Positions 7,861-16,005 of a stretch of DNA of 64,000 bases are shown one piece after another (within the stretch, counting starts at the first letter, position 1; every line of letters starts with the position of its first letter). Under the pieces are notes generated by a model. That model was not told where the DNA came from, searched no databases, and saw only the letters and a list, made by a program, of their open reading frames with translations. Both the position numbers and the translations under genes were made by a program. Origin of the DNA: an uncultured Dehalococcoidia bacterium (lineage in GTDB: Bacteria > Chloroflexota > Dehalococcoidia > Lucifugimonadales > Australimonadaceae); the NCBI GenBank assembly GCA_958295525.1, contig OY282355.1, forward strand, positions 462,260 through 526,259. Reading direction: 5' to 3'.

Positions 7861-9271
7861 CGCCGCATCGGGGCCGCTTGCGCTCGCCGCCGCGCTGCTT
7901 GCGGCGGCGGCCATCGCCTGCAGCGCGTCCGCCCCTTCCCCCACGCCCAGCCCCCAGCCGCCAACGGCGTCTCCGTCTTCCAACTCGCAGACGGAGACGC
8001 CTACTGCGGCGGCGGGCGCAAGAGAGGCGTCGGGCGCGCCTGCGCCGGATGCGGCGGCGACGGCGGAAAGCCCTACCGCGGCGGCGCTTGCTCCGGCGGC
8101 GGCGCCCCCTGCGCCAACTCCGCCCGGCGCGGCGCCCGGAGGCGACGCGGCGCGGAACGCTTACGGCGTCTCAGCCGACCCCGGCTACGCCGAATCGCTC
8201 GCCGCCTCCCGCGTGCGAACCGCCGTCTGGGAAACCGACTTCCGCTTTCACACCGTTCCCTACGAGGAGATCTTGTCGGGCGGCGTCGGACGCGACGGCA
8301 TTCCGCCGATTGACAACCCCTCCTTCGTTTCCGCCGGCGCCGCAGGCGAATGGCTCGCGGACGCGGAACCCGTCATCGCGCTCGAACACGGCGGCGAGGC
8401 CAAAGCCTACCCCTTGCAAGTGCTCATCTGGCACGAGATCGTCAACGACGAGATCGCGGGGCTTCCGGTGGCCGCGACGTACTGCCCGCTTTGCAACTCC
8501 GCGCTCGTGTTCGAGCGAAGGCTGAACGGCGCGGTCTACGATTTCGGCGTCTCCGGCAACCTCCGCAACAGCGACCTGATTATGTGGGACAGGCAGACGC
8601 AATCGTGGTGGCAGCAACTCACCGGCGAGGCCATCGCGGGGGAACTCGCGGGCGCGCGGCTGAGCGTCGTCCCCGCGCAGATCGTCTCTTGGGGCGTTTT
8701 CGCCGGCGCCTACCCCGACGGCCTCGTGCTCGACCGCCCAACCGCAAGCGGACGCTACGGCTCCAACCCCTACGTCGGCTACGACGCCCTCAATTCGCAT
8801 CCGTTCCTCTATCCGCCTCCGACCGACCCGCGCCTTCCCCCGAAGGAGCGCGTCGCGGCGGTCGAGATCAACGGGCAGGCCGCCGCCTTCCCCTATTCGC
8901 GCCTCGCGGAGGAGCGGGTCGTTCATTCCGAGGTCGGCGGCGAGCCGGTGGTCGTCTTCTTTCAGTTCGGCGCGACCTCCGCGCTCGGGGCGGCGTCCAT
9001 AGCGCAGGCCAACGACGTCGGCTCGACCGGCGTGTTTCGTCCGTCGCTGGACGGGCGAGCGTTCACGTTCGCGCCGAACGATGCGGGCGGCGCCGCCGCG
9101 TTCACGGACAACGAAACCGGCAGCGGGTGGAGCATCCTCGGCGCGGCGGTCAGCGGCCCTCTCGCCGGAAGGCAATTGCCCCGCCTCGAGGCGCAAGACC
9201 ATTTCTGGTTCGCGTGGGCGGCCTTCAAGCCGGAGACGGCGGTGCACGGGAGTTCGCAGCGGACGCAGTAG
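7853..9271 (+). CDS. DUF3179 domain lipoprotein
   Basis: A 472-residue exported protein. It has a short charged N-terminus, a hydrophobic Leu/Ala helix and a lipobox ending AAIAC (Cys at residue 23), then a Pro/Thr/Ala-rich linker of about 80 residues. The rest is a DUF3179 domain, with VIALEHGGEAKAYPLQVLIWHEIVND, the conserved TYCPLCNSALVF motif and SGNLRNSDLIMWDRQTQSWW. DUF3179 has no established activity. The conserved CPLC motif suggests a metal or redox site (inference). The ATG overlaps the end of the preceding gene by eight bases. Confidence 0.9.
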   Translation: MRSAASGPLALAAALLAAAAIACSASAPSPTPSPQPPTASPSSNSQTETPTAAAGAREASGAPAPDAAATAESPTAAALAPAAAPPAPTPPGAAPGGDAARNAYGVSADPGYAESLAASRVRTAVWETDFRFHTVPYEEILSGGVGRDGIPPIDNPSFVSAGAAGEWLADAEPVIALEHGGEAKAYPLQVLIWHEIVNDEIAGLPVAATYCPLCNSALVFERRLNGAVYDFGVSGNLRNSDLIMWDRQTQSWWQQLTGEAIAGELAGARLSVVPAQIVSWGVFAGAYPDGLVLDRPTASGRYGSNPYVGYDALNSHPFLYPPPTDPRLPPKERVAAVEINGQAAAFPYSRLAEERVVHSEVGGEPVVVFFQFGATSALGAASIAQANDVGSTGVFRPSLDGRAFTFAPNDAGGAAAFTDNETGSGWSILGAAVSGPLAGRQLPRLEAQDHFWFAWAAFKPETAVHGSSQRTQ

Positions 9272-9419
9272 GGCAGGGGGGCAGGCAAGCGCGCGGCGCC
9301 TTCTCGCGGCGGACCGCGCCGCCGCGCTCTCCGACCGCCGGACGCGGACGTTTCGCCGCCGGCTCTCGCGCAACCCTAGCGAGACTTCCGCGTTCCCGCC
9401 TGCGCGGGAACCGGCAGGG
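9272..9419. repeat. Gap with one palindromic repeat
   Basis: This stretch separates the convergent DUF3179 and ftsZ genes. It holds GC-rich sequence and one copy of the window-wide palindrome (GTTCCCGCC-TGC-GCGGGAAC) at about 9393-9413. This palindrome could double as a bidirectional terminator. Nothing else is recognised. Confidence 0.6.
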
Positions 9420-10883
9420 TCACTCTTTGCGGCGGCCGAACAGGCCGCTGAAGAAGTCCCCGATGCGCTGCATAAACCCGGGGAGCGCGACTTCCGACGA
9501 CGGCTCCAGCGCCGTCTGCAGAATGGAGTCGAGCGATTGGGAGACGACGTTCTCGCCGCCCGTCAGCCCCGTGGCGACGACGGTGACGCGCACCTCGTCC
9601 TCCATATTCTCGTCCGTGATCATGCCGAAGATGATGTTGGCGTTCGGGTCGACCAGCCCGCGAATGATGTCGGACGCCTCGTAGACTTCCTGCAGCGTGA
9701 CGTCCGGCCCGTAGGTGATGTTGAGCAGCACGCGGGTCGCGCCCTGCACCGGAACATGCAGCAAGGGGCTGGCCATCGCCGCCCGCGCCGCGTCGTAGGC
9801 GCGGTCGCGTCCGCGCCCGTGCCCTATCGCCATCCACGCCGAGCCCGCGCCCGTCATCACCGCGCGAATGTCGGCGAAGTCCAGGTTGATGTCGCCCGCC
9901 ACCATCACCAGTTCGGCGATGGATTGGACGCCTTGCCGCAGCACGTCGTCCGCGATGCGGAAGGCGTTCTCCGCCGTCATCCGCTCGTCGGACACCGTGT
10001 AGAGGCGGTCGTTGGGGATGAGGATCATCGTGTCGACGTGCTCGCGCAGGCGGCGGATGCCTTCCTCGGCCTGCATCGCGCGCTGCTGCCCCTCGAAGCC
10101 GAACGGCTTGGTGACCACGGCGATAGTGAGCGCCCCGACCTCCTTGGCGATTTCGGCCACGACGGGCGCCGCGCCGGTGCCGGTGCCGCCGCCCATTCCC
10201 GCGGCGACGAACACCATATCCGTGCCGCTCAGCAGGTCGTACAGGTCTTCGCGGGACTCCTCGGCGGCCTCGCGCCCCAGTTCGGGGTTGCCTCCGACGC
10301 CGAGCCCGCGCGTCAGCCGGTCGCCGATACGCACTTTGCGCGGAATATCCAAGCGGATCAGGTGCTGCGCGTCGGTGTTGACCGCAATGTACTCGACGCC
10401 CGGAACGCGCTGCTGATACATCCGCCCCACCGCGTTGGAGCCGCCGCCTCCGACGCCGATGACTTTCAGCGTGGCGACGCCGAGCGCTTGGCCGACGCCC
10501 AGCGGCTTGGCGCTCGCGCCGTCCTCCTCCGCCCACGCCTCGTCGGGGTCCGTCTCGTCCTCCGGCTGCTCCCTGCGGACGAGAACCTCGCGCCCCTCCA
10601 GCAGGCGCATCAGGCGCACCCAGGTGGCGGAGGTGACCTCCGACGGCCTGAGCAGCCCCGTCTCCAGCATCAGCAGCGACTCGTAGGCGAGGCCCAACTC
10701 GTCCGAGAGTTCGCGGATACTGTACCCCTGCCGGTAGCGCATCTCCCGGAGATACGTTCCGAACTGCTGCATCTCCGCGGTGATGTGGCCTGCGGACGCG
10801 AGCCACCGCTCGCCGGCGCCCATTGCGAAACGCACCCACGGGCCTCTTCCCGAACGGAAGGTGTTGGAAGAACGCTGCGTCAC
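9420..10883 (-). CDS. ftsZ: FtsZ with N-terminal XRE-type helix-turn-helix domain
   Basis: A 487-residue protein. From about residue 139 it is a clear FtsZ: VIGVGGGGSNAV, the tubulin signature GGGTGTG (231-237) and the T7 loop NLDFADI (333-339). FtsZ is the GTPase of the cell division ring. Before it lie about 130 extra residues. Residues 39-97 (MQQFGTYLREMRYRQGYSIR, then ELSDELGLAYESLLMLETG) read as an XRE/Cro-type helix-turn-helix, followed by an acidic linker (about 105-125). The tail after residue 445 is short, lacks the usual D-I-P-x-F-L-R peptide and ends in an amphipathic GFMQRIGDFFSGLFGRRKE. The GTG start overlaps the upstream stop (GTGA), so the fusion is not an annotation artefact of a distant start. 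A shorter form could start at the ATG at 10823, which still includes the HTH. Confidence 0.9.
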   Translation of the reverse strand: MTQRSSNTFRSGRGPWVRFAMGAGERWLASAGHITAEMQQFGTYLREMRYRQGYSIRELSDELGLAYESLLMLETGLLRPSEVTSATWVRLMRLLEGREVLVRREQPEDETDPDEAWAEEDGASAKPLGVGQALGVATLKVIGVGGGGSNAVGRMYQQRVPGVEYIAVNTDAQHLIRLDIPRKVRIGDRLTRGLGVGGNPELGREAAEESREDLYDLLSGTDMVFVAAGMGGGTGTGAAPVVAEIAKEVGALTIAVVTKPFGFEGQQRAMQAEEGIRRLREHVDTMILIPNDRLYTVSDERMTAENAFRIADDVLRQGVQSIAELVMVAGDINLDFADIRAVMTGAGSAWMAIGHGRGRDRAYDAARAAMASPLLHVPVQGATRVLLNITYGPDVTLQEVYEASDIIRGLVDPNANIIFGMITDENMEDEVRVTVVATGLTGGENVVSQSLDSILQTALEPSSEVALPGFMQRIGDFFSGLFGRRKE

Positions 10884-11557
10884 GAACTCTGCTCCTCGAC
10901 GAAGTGGGCGAGTATTCCGGCCGTCTCCTTCTGGCTCAGACCGGCCTGCTCGCAGTACATCGTGAACCGCTCGCGGGCGCGGTTCAGCCGCAGCAGAATC
11001 GCTCGCGGGCTCGGCGCGTCCAGCATCACCGCCATCTGCTCGATATCGCGGTTCATCTGATAGCGCAGGCGGAGCGCGAAGGCGTCGCGGGGGAAGTCGC
11101 CCTCGAACCGCTGCCACAACTCCGCGTTCTCCTCGAACACGGACGGCGCTCCGGCGGCGGCCTCGGCGCTCCGGCTCTCCTTCTCCTCCTCCGTTTCCCG
11201 CGCTTTCGCCTCCCGCTCCGCGGCGCTCCACAACTCCTTGAAACGCGCCTCGACCGCCTCGGCGTACCACTCCGCGATGTTCCGGGGGTTCCCCATCGTT
11301 GGGACGCGCTCGAGCAATTGCATCAGCGTGTCCGCCGCCGTGTCGGCCCGGAAGTCCATCGGAACGCCTGCGATGCCCCATTTTTCGGGCTCGCGGTAGA
11401 TGCGCTCCGCCAATTCGGCGGCGAGGTTCCGAACCTCGCGCACGGAACTTTCGCGCGCGCCGCCGTCTTTCGACGCTTCCGCGTGGTCGCGCAGCAGCGT
11501 CTGCAGACGCTTCACGATCTCGCCTTCCGACAAGTACAAGTGGCCTGACGTCGTCAT
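10880..11557 (-). CDS. Sigma-70-like protein coupled to ftsZ
   Basis: A 225-residue protein of unknown function. Residues 72-112 (DTAADTLMQLLERVPTMGNP followed by an AEWYAEAVEARF helix) resemble sigma-70 region 2. A charged linker of about 35 residues follows. Residues 155-202 (FPRDAFALRLRYQMNRDIEQ and RAILLRLNRARERFTMYC) closely follow the pattern of sigma region 4, including the R-x-x-RARERF end. It could be an ECF-like sigma factor or a degenerate relative that has lost promoter recognition. Its TGA overlaps the GTG of the HTH-FtsZ gene, so both are made from one transcript. The family call is by eye and needs a profile search. Confidence 0.55.
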   Translation of the reverse strand: MTTSGHLYLSEGEIVKRLQTLLRDHAEASKDGGARESSVREVRNLAAELAERIYREPEKWGIAGVPMDFRADTAADTLMQLLERVPTMGNPRNIAEWYAEAVEARFKELWSAAEREAKARETEEEKESRSAEAAAGAPSVFEENAELWQRFEGDFPRDAFALRLRYQMNRDIEQMAVMLDAPSPRAILLRLNRARERFTMYCEQAGLSQKETAGILAHFVEEQSS

Positions 11558-11649
11558 TCGCTTCTCGGCCTTCCGGCCATAGGTGTTCGCTCCATCATAG
11601 CCTATCTCCGCTCCGCGCTCTACCCATTGCGCGTGCGCGTTGCGGCGCT

Positions 11650-12100
11650 CCAGTAGGTTCCCGCGTAGGCGGGGAGGCGTCCAGTAGGTTCCCGCCTACG
11701 CGGGCGTGACGTGGCGCACGGGGTGGTTTGGAGACGATGCGCTGCGCGCCGACTGGATTCCCGCTTTCGCGGGCAGGGCGATTTTCATCGCGGCGCTCAT
11801 CCTACGAAGAACCTGTTGCGGGCGATTTCCTCCGCATAGGCGGCGTCTGCGTTCGCGTCATGGGATGCGAGATTCCCGCCTACGCGGGAATGACGCGGCA
11901 AGGAGGCGCTGCGCGCCACTGGATTCCCGCCTACGCGGGAATGACGAGGCAAGAGGGCGCTGCGCGCCCGACTGGATTCCCGCCTTCGCGGGAATGACGG
12001 AACAGAGGGGGACAGGGACAGGGGGCGAGATTCCCGCCTACGCGGGAATGACGGGACATGGGGGCGAGGTTCCCGCCTACGCGGGAACGACGGGATAGGG
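11650..12100. repeat. Cluster of palindromic repeats
   Basis: The gap between the sigma-like gene and the small minus-strand genes (11558-12146) holds about eight copies of the ATTCCCGCC-TAC-GCGGGAAT palindrome, usually followed by GACG. Spacers such as GGCGCTGCGCGCCGACTG are themselves repeated. A partial composite element lies at about 11705-11775, including TGGTTTGGAGACGATGCGCTG. No gene is seen. Confidence 0.85.
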
Positions 12101-12146
12101 GGGCGGAGACGGCGACGCGCTGCGCGCCCTGTCAAGGTGGGAAGGG

Positions 12147-12536
12147 CTAGGCATCGGCATCGTTCGCGCCGTTCTTTCTGCGGCGGCGTTCGGATGGGTC
12201 TTCGATGAGGGGTTTGCGGGCGGGGCAGGGGCAGGTTCCGAAGACGAAGTTGATTTCGGCGAGGCCGTGGACGATGGACATTATGATGCGGTCGGGGTCG
12301 GGGAGGCGGTAGTCTTCGGCGCACTGGTCGAGGTAGCACCAGAGCGGCTTGGTCGTGAGGATGGGGACGCCTTCGGCTTCGGCGTCGACGATGAGTTCCT
12401 CTGGGGGAACGAGGGAGTCGCGGCGGGCCATGCAGCGGCGCCAGCGTTCGACGTAGTCGTTGACGATGGGCTCGAGGGCGGCTTGGGCGAGGAGGCAGGC
12501 CAGGGAGTTGTCGAGGCCTGTGAGGGGGTTTCTCAT
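12147..12536 (-). CDS. Hypothetical protein, phage-like context
   Basis: A 129-residue protein I do not recognise. It has six cysteines, including a C-P-C pair near residue 101, a helical N-terminus and a basic tail rich in Arg/Asn. Its ATG overlaps the TGA of the upstream helix-turn-helix gene (ATGA), so the two are translationally coupled. Context suggests a phage or mobile-element accessory protein, but nothing in its own sequence proves this. Confidence 0.55.
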   Translation of the reverse strand: MRNPLTGLDNSLACLLAQAALEPIVNDYVERWRRCMARRDSLVPPEELIVDAEAEGVPILTTKPLWCYLDQCAEDYRLPDPDRIIMSIVHGLAEINFVFGTCPCPARKPLIEDPSERRRRKNGANDADA

Positions 12537-12955
12537 CGGATGTTCCTGATCATTGCGAAGGCGCGGTTGAGGTGGATGAGGCGCTTGCGGATTTCCTGGT
12601 CGCGTTCGGCTTTGGCGGCGGCTTCGATGGCGATGGCGGTTGCGCGGAGGCGGAGGGCGTCGTTGTCGGAGTCGAGGAATTCGTCGAGGTTGGCGGCGCT
12701 TTTGAGGGCGAGTTCTTGGAGTTTGGCGCGCATTACGGCGGCGGCGGCCTCTTTGACGCGCTCGAGTTCGGAGCGGAAGCCCAAGTCGTCCATCCAGCGT
12801 CTGATGGTGGCGTAGGAGACGCCGGCGTTGCGGGCGGCTTGCTTGAGGGTGGGGGCGAGGGCGACGTGGGGGAGGGCGTCGGCCTGGCGTTTGGATAGGG
12901 GGTAGACCAGGGGTTTGGCGCCGGATGCGCCGGAATTGCGCTCAATTGTGCTCAT
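12533..12955 (-). CDS. Helix-turn-helix protein, terminase-small-subunit-like
   Basis: A 140-residue protein. Residues 36-57 (LKQAARNAGVSYATIRRWMDD) form a helix-turn-helix of the kind found in phage terminase small subunits and transposase-like DNA-binding proteins. A long alpha-helical C-terminal half (about 70-135) would serve for oligomerisation. Family identity is inferred. Its start region overlaps three TGAGCRC motifs with 10-bp spacing, and a ten-copy array of the same motif lies 250 bases upstream, so it may bind these sites. The ATG at 12955 has GGAGG 12 bases upstream. A nearer ATG at 12965 opens a seven-codon reading frame in another phase. No large terminase subunit is adjacent. 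Confidence 0.6.
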   Translation of the reverse strand: MSTIERNSGASGAKPLVYPLSKRQADALPHVALAPTLKQAARNAGVSYATIRRWMDDLGFRSELERVKEAAAAVMRAKLQELALKSAANLDEFLDSDNDALRLRATAIAIEAAAKAERDQEIRKRLIHLNRAFAMIRNIR

Positions 12956-12964
12956 TAGCGCTCA
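12938..12964 (-). promoter_or_regulatory. Three TGAGCRC motifs over the HTH gene start
   Basis: On the minus strand, TGAGCGC, TGAGCAC and TGAGCGC occur at 12964-12958, 12954-12948 and 12944-12938, exactly 10 bases apart and spanning the start codon of the HTH gene. This is the same motif as in the large array at 13209-13315. It could be an autoregulatory operator (inference). Confidence 0.45.
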
Positions 12965-13208
12965 TTTCCTCCTTCCGTTGAGTTGCGGGCGCGCCGCCGA
13001 ATGGGGCTGGGACAGGCGACGGAACCAGCTTAGCAAGAGGGCGCGGCGCCGCGCAACGGGCTTGTGTCATAATTTGGAGAACGGCTTGGGCAAGGCGAGG
13101 CGGGTTTGCGCCTGGGGGGCAGGTCCCGCCTATGGGGGAACGACGTTTCCGGCAGGTTTCCGCTTTCGAGATAAGGAGACGGGGCGCGTTGCGCCCCGTC
13201 CGGGGGCA

Positions 13209-13315
13209 GTGAGCGCTCCGTGAGCGCCGAATGAGCGCTCTACGAGCGCCAATTGAGCGTTCCGTGAGCATTGATTGAGCGCTTTGTGAGCGCCGAATGA
13301 GCGCGAATGAGCGCT
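13209..13315 (+). repeat. Ten-copy, 11-bp-period TGAGCGC array
   Basis: The heptamer TGAGCGC, or a one- or two-base variant, starts at 13210, 13221, 13232, 13243, 13254, 13265, 13276, 13287, 13298 and 13308. The first nine are exactly 11 bases apart and the last is 10 away. Four-base spacers alternate among sequences such as TCCG, CGAA and TTTG. Spacing of about one helical turn would place all sites on one DNA face. Such phased direct repeats are known as iterons, parC sites or terminase recognition sites; which applies here is unknown. Confidence 0.85.
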
Positions 13316-13329
13316 GGGGATTGGGAGGA

Positions 13330-13755
13330 AGAGGGCGAGATTCCCGCCTACGCGGGAATGACGTGGAGGGAGGGAATGGCGAGACCCAGTAGGTTCCCGC
13401 CTACGCGGGAATGACAGGGCAAGGGGGCGCTGCGCGCCTCGTCCGGGGGGGCGAGATTCCCGCCTACGCGGGAATGACGAAAGGGGGAGGCGCTGCGCGC
13501 CGACTGGATTCCCGCCTACGCGGGAATGACGATTACATAGAGGACGATGCGCTGCGCGGGGAGGGTGGAGCGAGGGGGCGGCGCCGTCCGCGTAGGCGCC
13601 GTCGTCCACAGGCGAGGCGTCAGGGGATGCGAGATTCCCGCCTACGCGGGAATGACGGGGCAAGGGGGCGGCGCCGTCCGCGTAGGCGCCGTCGTCCACA
13701 GGCGAGGCGTCAGGGGATGCGAGATTCCCGCCTACGCGGGAATGACGGCAGACGA
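13330..13755. repeat. Cluster of palindromic repeats with a duplicated block
   Basis: About seven ATTCCCGCC-TAC-GCGGGAAT palindromes lie between the TGAGCGC array and the efflux operon. A block of about 86 bases (from AGGGGGCGGCGCCGTCCGCG through TGACGG) is present twice in tandem at about 13573-13660 and 13661-13746. A degraded composite copy without its outer palindrome lies at about 13145-13205. No gene is seen between 12956 and 13964. Confidence 0.85.
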
Positions 13756-13866
13756 TGAGCCTTCCCTTATGAAACCAACCTGCGCGTTCGTTCGTAGTTG
13801 ATAGGTATGCGAGGGCGCGCCCGTTGGCGGGCGCGTATACTGAGCGGCGTAATCCCGTGCGCTCGG

Positions 13867-13956
13867 AGTTGCGGACTGGGAGCGGGTTGCGGACTAGGAA
13901 CGGGCTGCGGGCTAGGCGCGGGTTGCGGATTAGGCGCGGACTAAAGACAGGGAGCG
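13867..13956 (+). repeat. Degenerate 18-bp tandem repeat upstream of the efflux operon
   Basis: Five successive 18-base units of the form GGTTGCGGACTAGGAACG run directly up to the ribosome binding site of the adaptor gene. The second to fourth units are the most alike; the last is diverged. A TATACT at 13836-13841 upstream is a possible -10 element. The repeat would lie in the 5' untranslated region and could be regulatory or merely a slippage product. Confidence 0.6.
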
Positions 13957-13964
13957 TGCGGACA

Positions 13965-15986
13965 ATGCTGGCTTGGAAGGCGGGGCCTCTCTACTTGTGG
14001 CAGGCTCTCGCGCTGCTGATCGTGTTCGGAGGGGCCGGCGCCGGAACGTTCGCGCTCACGCGGGGGGACGCGGCGCCTGCGGGAGGGCTCGCGGAAGGCG
14101 ATCAGATCGTCGCCGTTCGCCGGGGGCCGCTCGTGAACGCCGTCTCCACCAGCGGGTCGGTCGTTTTCCCTGAGCGGAAGGTCGCCGCGTTCAAGATATC
14201 GGGGGAGGTGGAGGAGGTTCTGGTCGAAGTGGGGGAGACGGTGAGGGAGGGGCAGACGCTCGCGCGGGTGGTTCCGTCGGCGCGGGCGTCGCTGGAGCGC
14301 GCCGCGGCGGACGCGGAGGTGCAGTTGCGCGACGCCCGCAAGGCGCTGGCCGACGCGCAGGAGCCGGACGCGCAGGCGGTCGCGGACGCGCAGGTGACGT
14401 TGCAGGAAGCCCGGAAGGCGCTGGCCGACGCGCAGGAGCCGGACGCGCAGGCGGTCGCGGACGCGCAGGTGAAGTTGCAGGAAGCCCGCAAGGCGGTGGC
14501 GGACGGGGAGAAGGCGTCGGACGCGCAGGCGATCGCCGACGCGGAGGCGGCGTTGGCGCGCAGGCGAACGGCGCTGGAGAACGCGCGGGCGGACCTCGCG
14601 GTTGCGCGGAAGAACGAGGCGGACGACGGGGAGACGGCGCGCAAGGCGGTCGCGGACGCGGAGAAGGCGTACCGCGACGTGTTCGCGCAATGGCTCGGCG
14701 CCGCGCTCTCGGACGAAGACCTGCGCCTCAGTCCAGCCGGTCTGCTCGCGCAGTGGGGCGTTGATCTCGACGCGCTGTTCGCCAAAAACGATTTCGGAGG
14801 CGGCTACCGGCGGGACGAGGCGCTGACCGCGCCGCGGGACGACCCGGCGACGGCGTGGGACGAGTTCATCGTGTTCTCGTGGGTGTTTTTCCCCGGCCGA
14901 GTCGTTGGGACGTGCGAGGACGACACGCCGCCAACGATGGGCAGGTGCGCGGACAAAGAGATGAAAGACGCCTGGGACGCGCTGGGCGCCGCCCGGGCCG
15001 ATTTGGACAAGGCGCTGGCGCGGTTGGCGTCGGCGGCGCTGGCCGCCGAGCAAGGGGTCGCGGACGCGGAGAGCGCCGTGAAGCGCGCCGAGGACGCGCT
15101 GGCGGACGCGCGAGCGGGCGACGCGGCGCTCTCCGCGCAGCGCCGGGCGTCGGTCGCCTCGGCGGAGCAGGCGCTGGCGGACGCGCGGACGGTGGATCCG
15201 ACGCTCGTGGCGCAGCGTCGGGCGTCGGTCGCCTCGGCGGAGCAGGCGCTGGCGGACGCCCGGGAGGTGGACGCGCTGGACGTCGCGCTGCGGCGGACGG
15301 AGGTCGCGGTCGCCGAGCACGGGCTTGCGACGGCGCGGACGGAATTGGCGGGAGCGGACCTCACGGCGCCGATAGCGGGGCTCGTGGAGGCGGTCACGAT
15401 CAAAGCGGGCGAACTCGCGCAAGGCGAGGGGAACGGCGGCGCGCGCCCGTCCATCACCGTCGCCGACCTCTCGATCGTCGAGGCGTCGGGCTCCGTAGAC
15501 GAGGTGGACGTGCTGCAGGTGTCGGTGGGCGTGGAGACGGAAGTGACGCTGAGCGCGCTCGCGGGGCGGACGCTGCAGGGAACGATCACGGAGATTAGCG
15601 CGGCGACGACTTCGCAGTCGGGCGTCGTGACGTTTCCGGTGAAAGTGCGGCTGGACGTTCCTGCGGGGGTGAATCTGCGCGAGGGGTTGAGCGCGACGTC
15701 GCGGGTCGTGATCGCTCAGTACGACGACGCGCTGCTCATTCCGACGGCGGCGGTTGGGGGCAGCGTGGTCGCGCCGACGGTCCGCGTGTGGAGCGAGGGG
15801 AGCATAGAGGAGCGCGCGGTTCGGATCGGGGCGACGGACGGGTTCTGGGTCGTGGCGCTGGAGGGCCTCGAGGAGGGGGAGCAGGTGGTGATGCCGGAGC
15901 CCGCCGCCGCGAGCACGGGATTCGGCTTGTTCGGCGGGCCCGGCGGGGGCAGGGGGCGGGCGGTGGAAGTCGGAGAGGACTTCTAG
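13965..15986 (+). CDS. HlyD/MacA-type efflux periplasmic adaptor
   Basis: A 673-residue membrane-fusion protein, much longer than MacA (about 370). The order is an N-terminal membrane anchor, a lipoyl half (VVFPERKVAAFKISGEVEEV), a first coiled-coil arm, an inserted segment, a second coiled-coil arm, then GADLTAPIAGLVEAVTIKAG and the beta-barrel and membrane-proximal domains. The first arm contains a 25-residue tandem repeat (LQEARKALADAQEPDAQAVA and following), the second an ASVASAEQALADAR repeat. The inserted segment of about 110 residues, with two cysteines (TCEDD, GRCAD), sits at the arm tip. The ATG at 13965 is chosen because GGGAGCG precedes it and the upstream codons fall in a tandem repeat. 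First gene of the efflux operon. Confidence 0.85.
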   Translation: MLAWKAGPLYLWQALALLIVFGGAGAGTFALTRGDAAPAGGLAEGDQIVAVRRGPLVNAVSTSGSVVFPERKVAAFKISGEVEEVLVEVGETVREGQTLARVVPSARASLERAAADAEVQLRDARKALADAQEPDAQAVADAQVTLQEARKALADAQEPDAQAVADAQVKLQEARKAVADGEKASDAQAIADAEAALARRRTALENARADLAVARKNEADDGETARKAVADAEKAYRDVFAQWLGAALSDEDLRLSPAGLLAQWGVDLDALFAKNDFGGGYRRDEALTAPRDDPATAWDEFIVFSWVFFPGRVVGTCEDDTPPTMGRCADKEMKDAWDALGAARADLDKALARLASAALAAEQGVADAESAVKRAEDALADARAGDAALSAQRRASVASAEQALADARTVDPTLVAQRRASVASAEQALADAREVDALDVALRRTEVAVAEHGLATARTELAGADLTAPIAGLVEAVTIKAGELAQGEGNGGARPSITVADLSIVEASGSVDEVDVLQVSVGVETEVTLSALAGRTLQGTITEISAATTSQSGVVTFPVKVRLDVPAGVNLREGLSATSRVVIAQYDDALLIPTAAVGGSVVAPTVRVWSEGSIEERAVRIGATDGFWVVALEGLEEGEQVVMPEPAAASTGFGLFGGPGGGRGRAVEVGEDF

Positions 15987-16005
15987 GCAGGCGGAGGCGG
16001 CGGGA

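Noticed and set aside
9420..11381. A 653-residue reading of ftsZ starting at 11381
   Set aside because: It would run antisense in phase through the well-supported upstream sigma-like gene, with a low-complexity Arg/Gly composition typical of an out-of-frame reading; the GTG at 10883 overlaps the upstream stop.
13824..13964. A 47-residue N-terminal extension of the efflux adaptor
   Set aside because: It is encoded by an 18-bp tandem repeat and lacks a ribosome binding site, whereas the ATG at 13965 has one and is followed by the membrane anchor.
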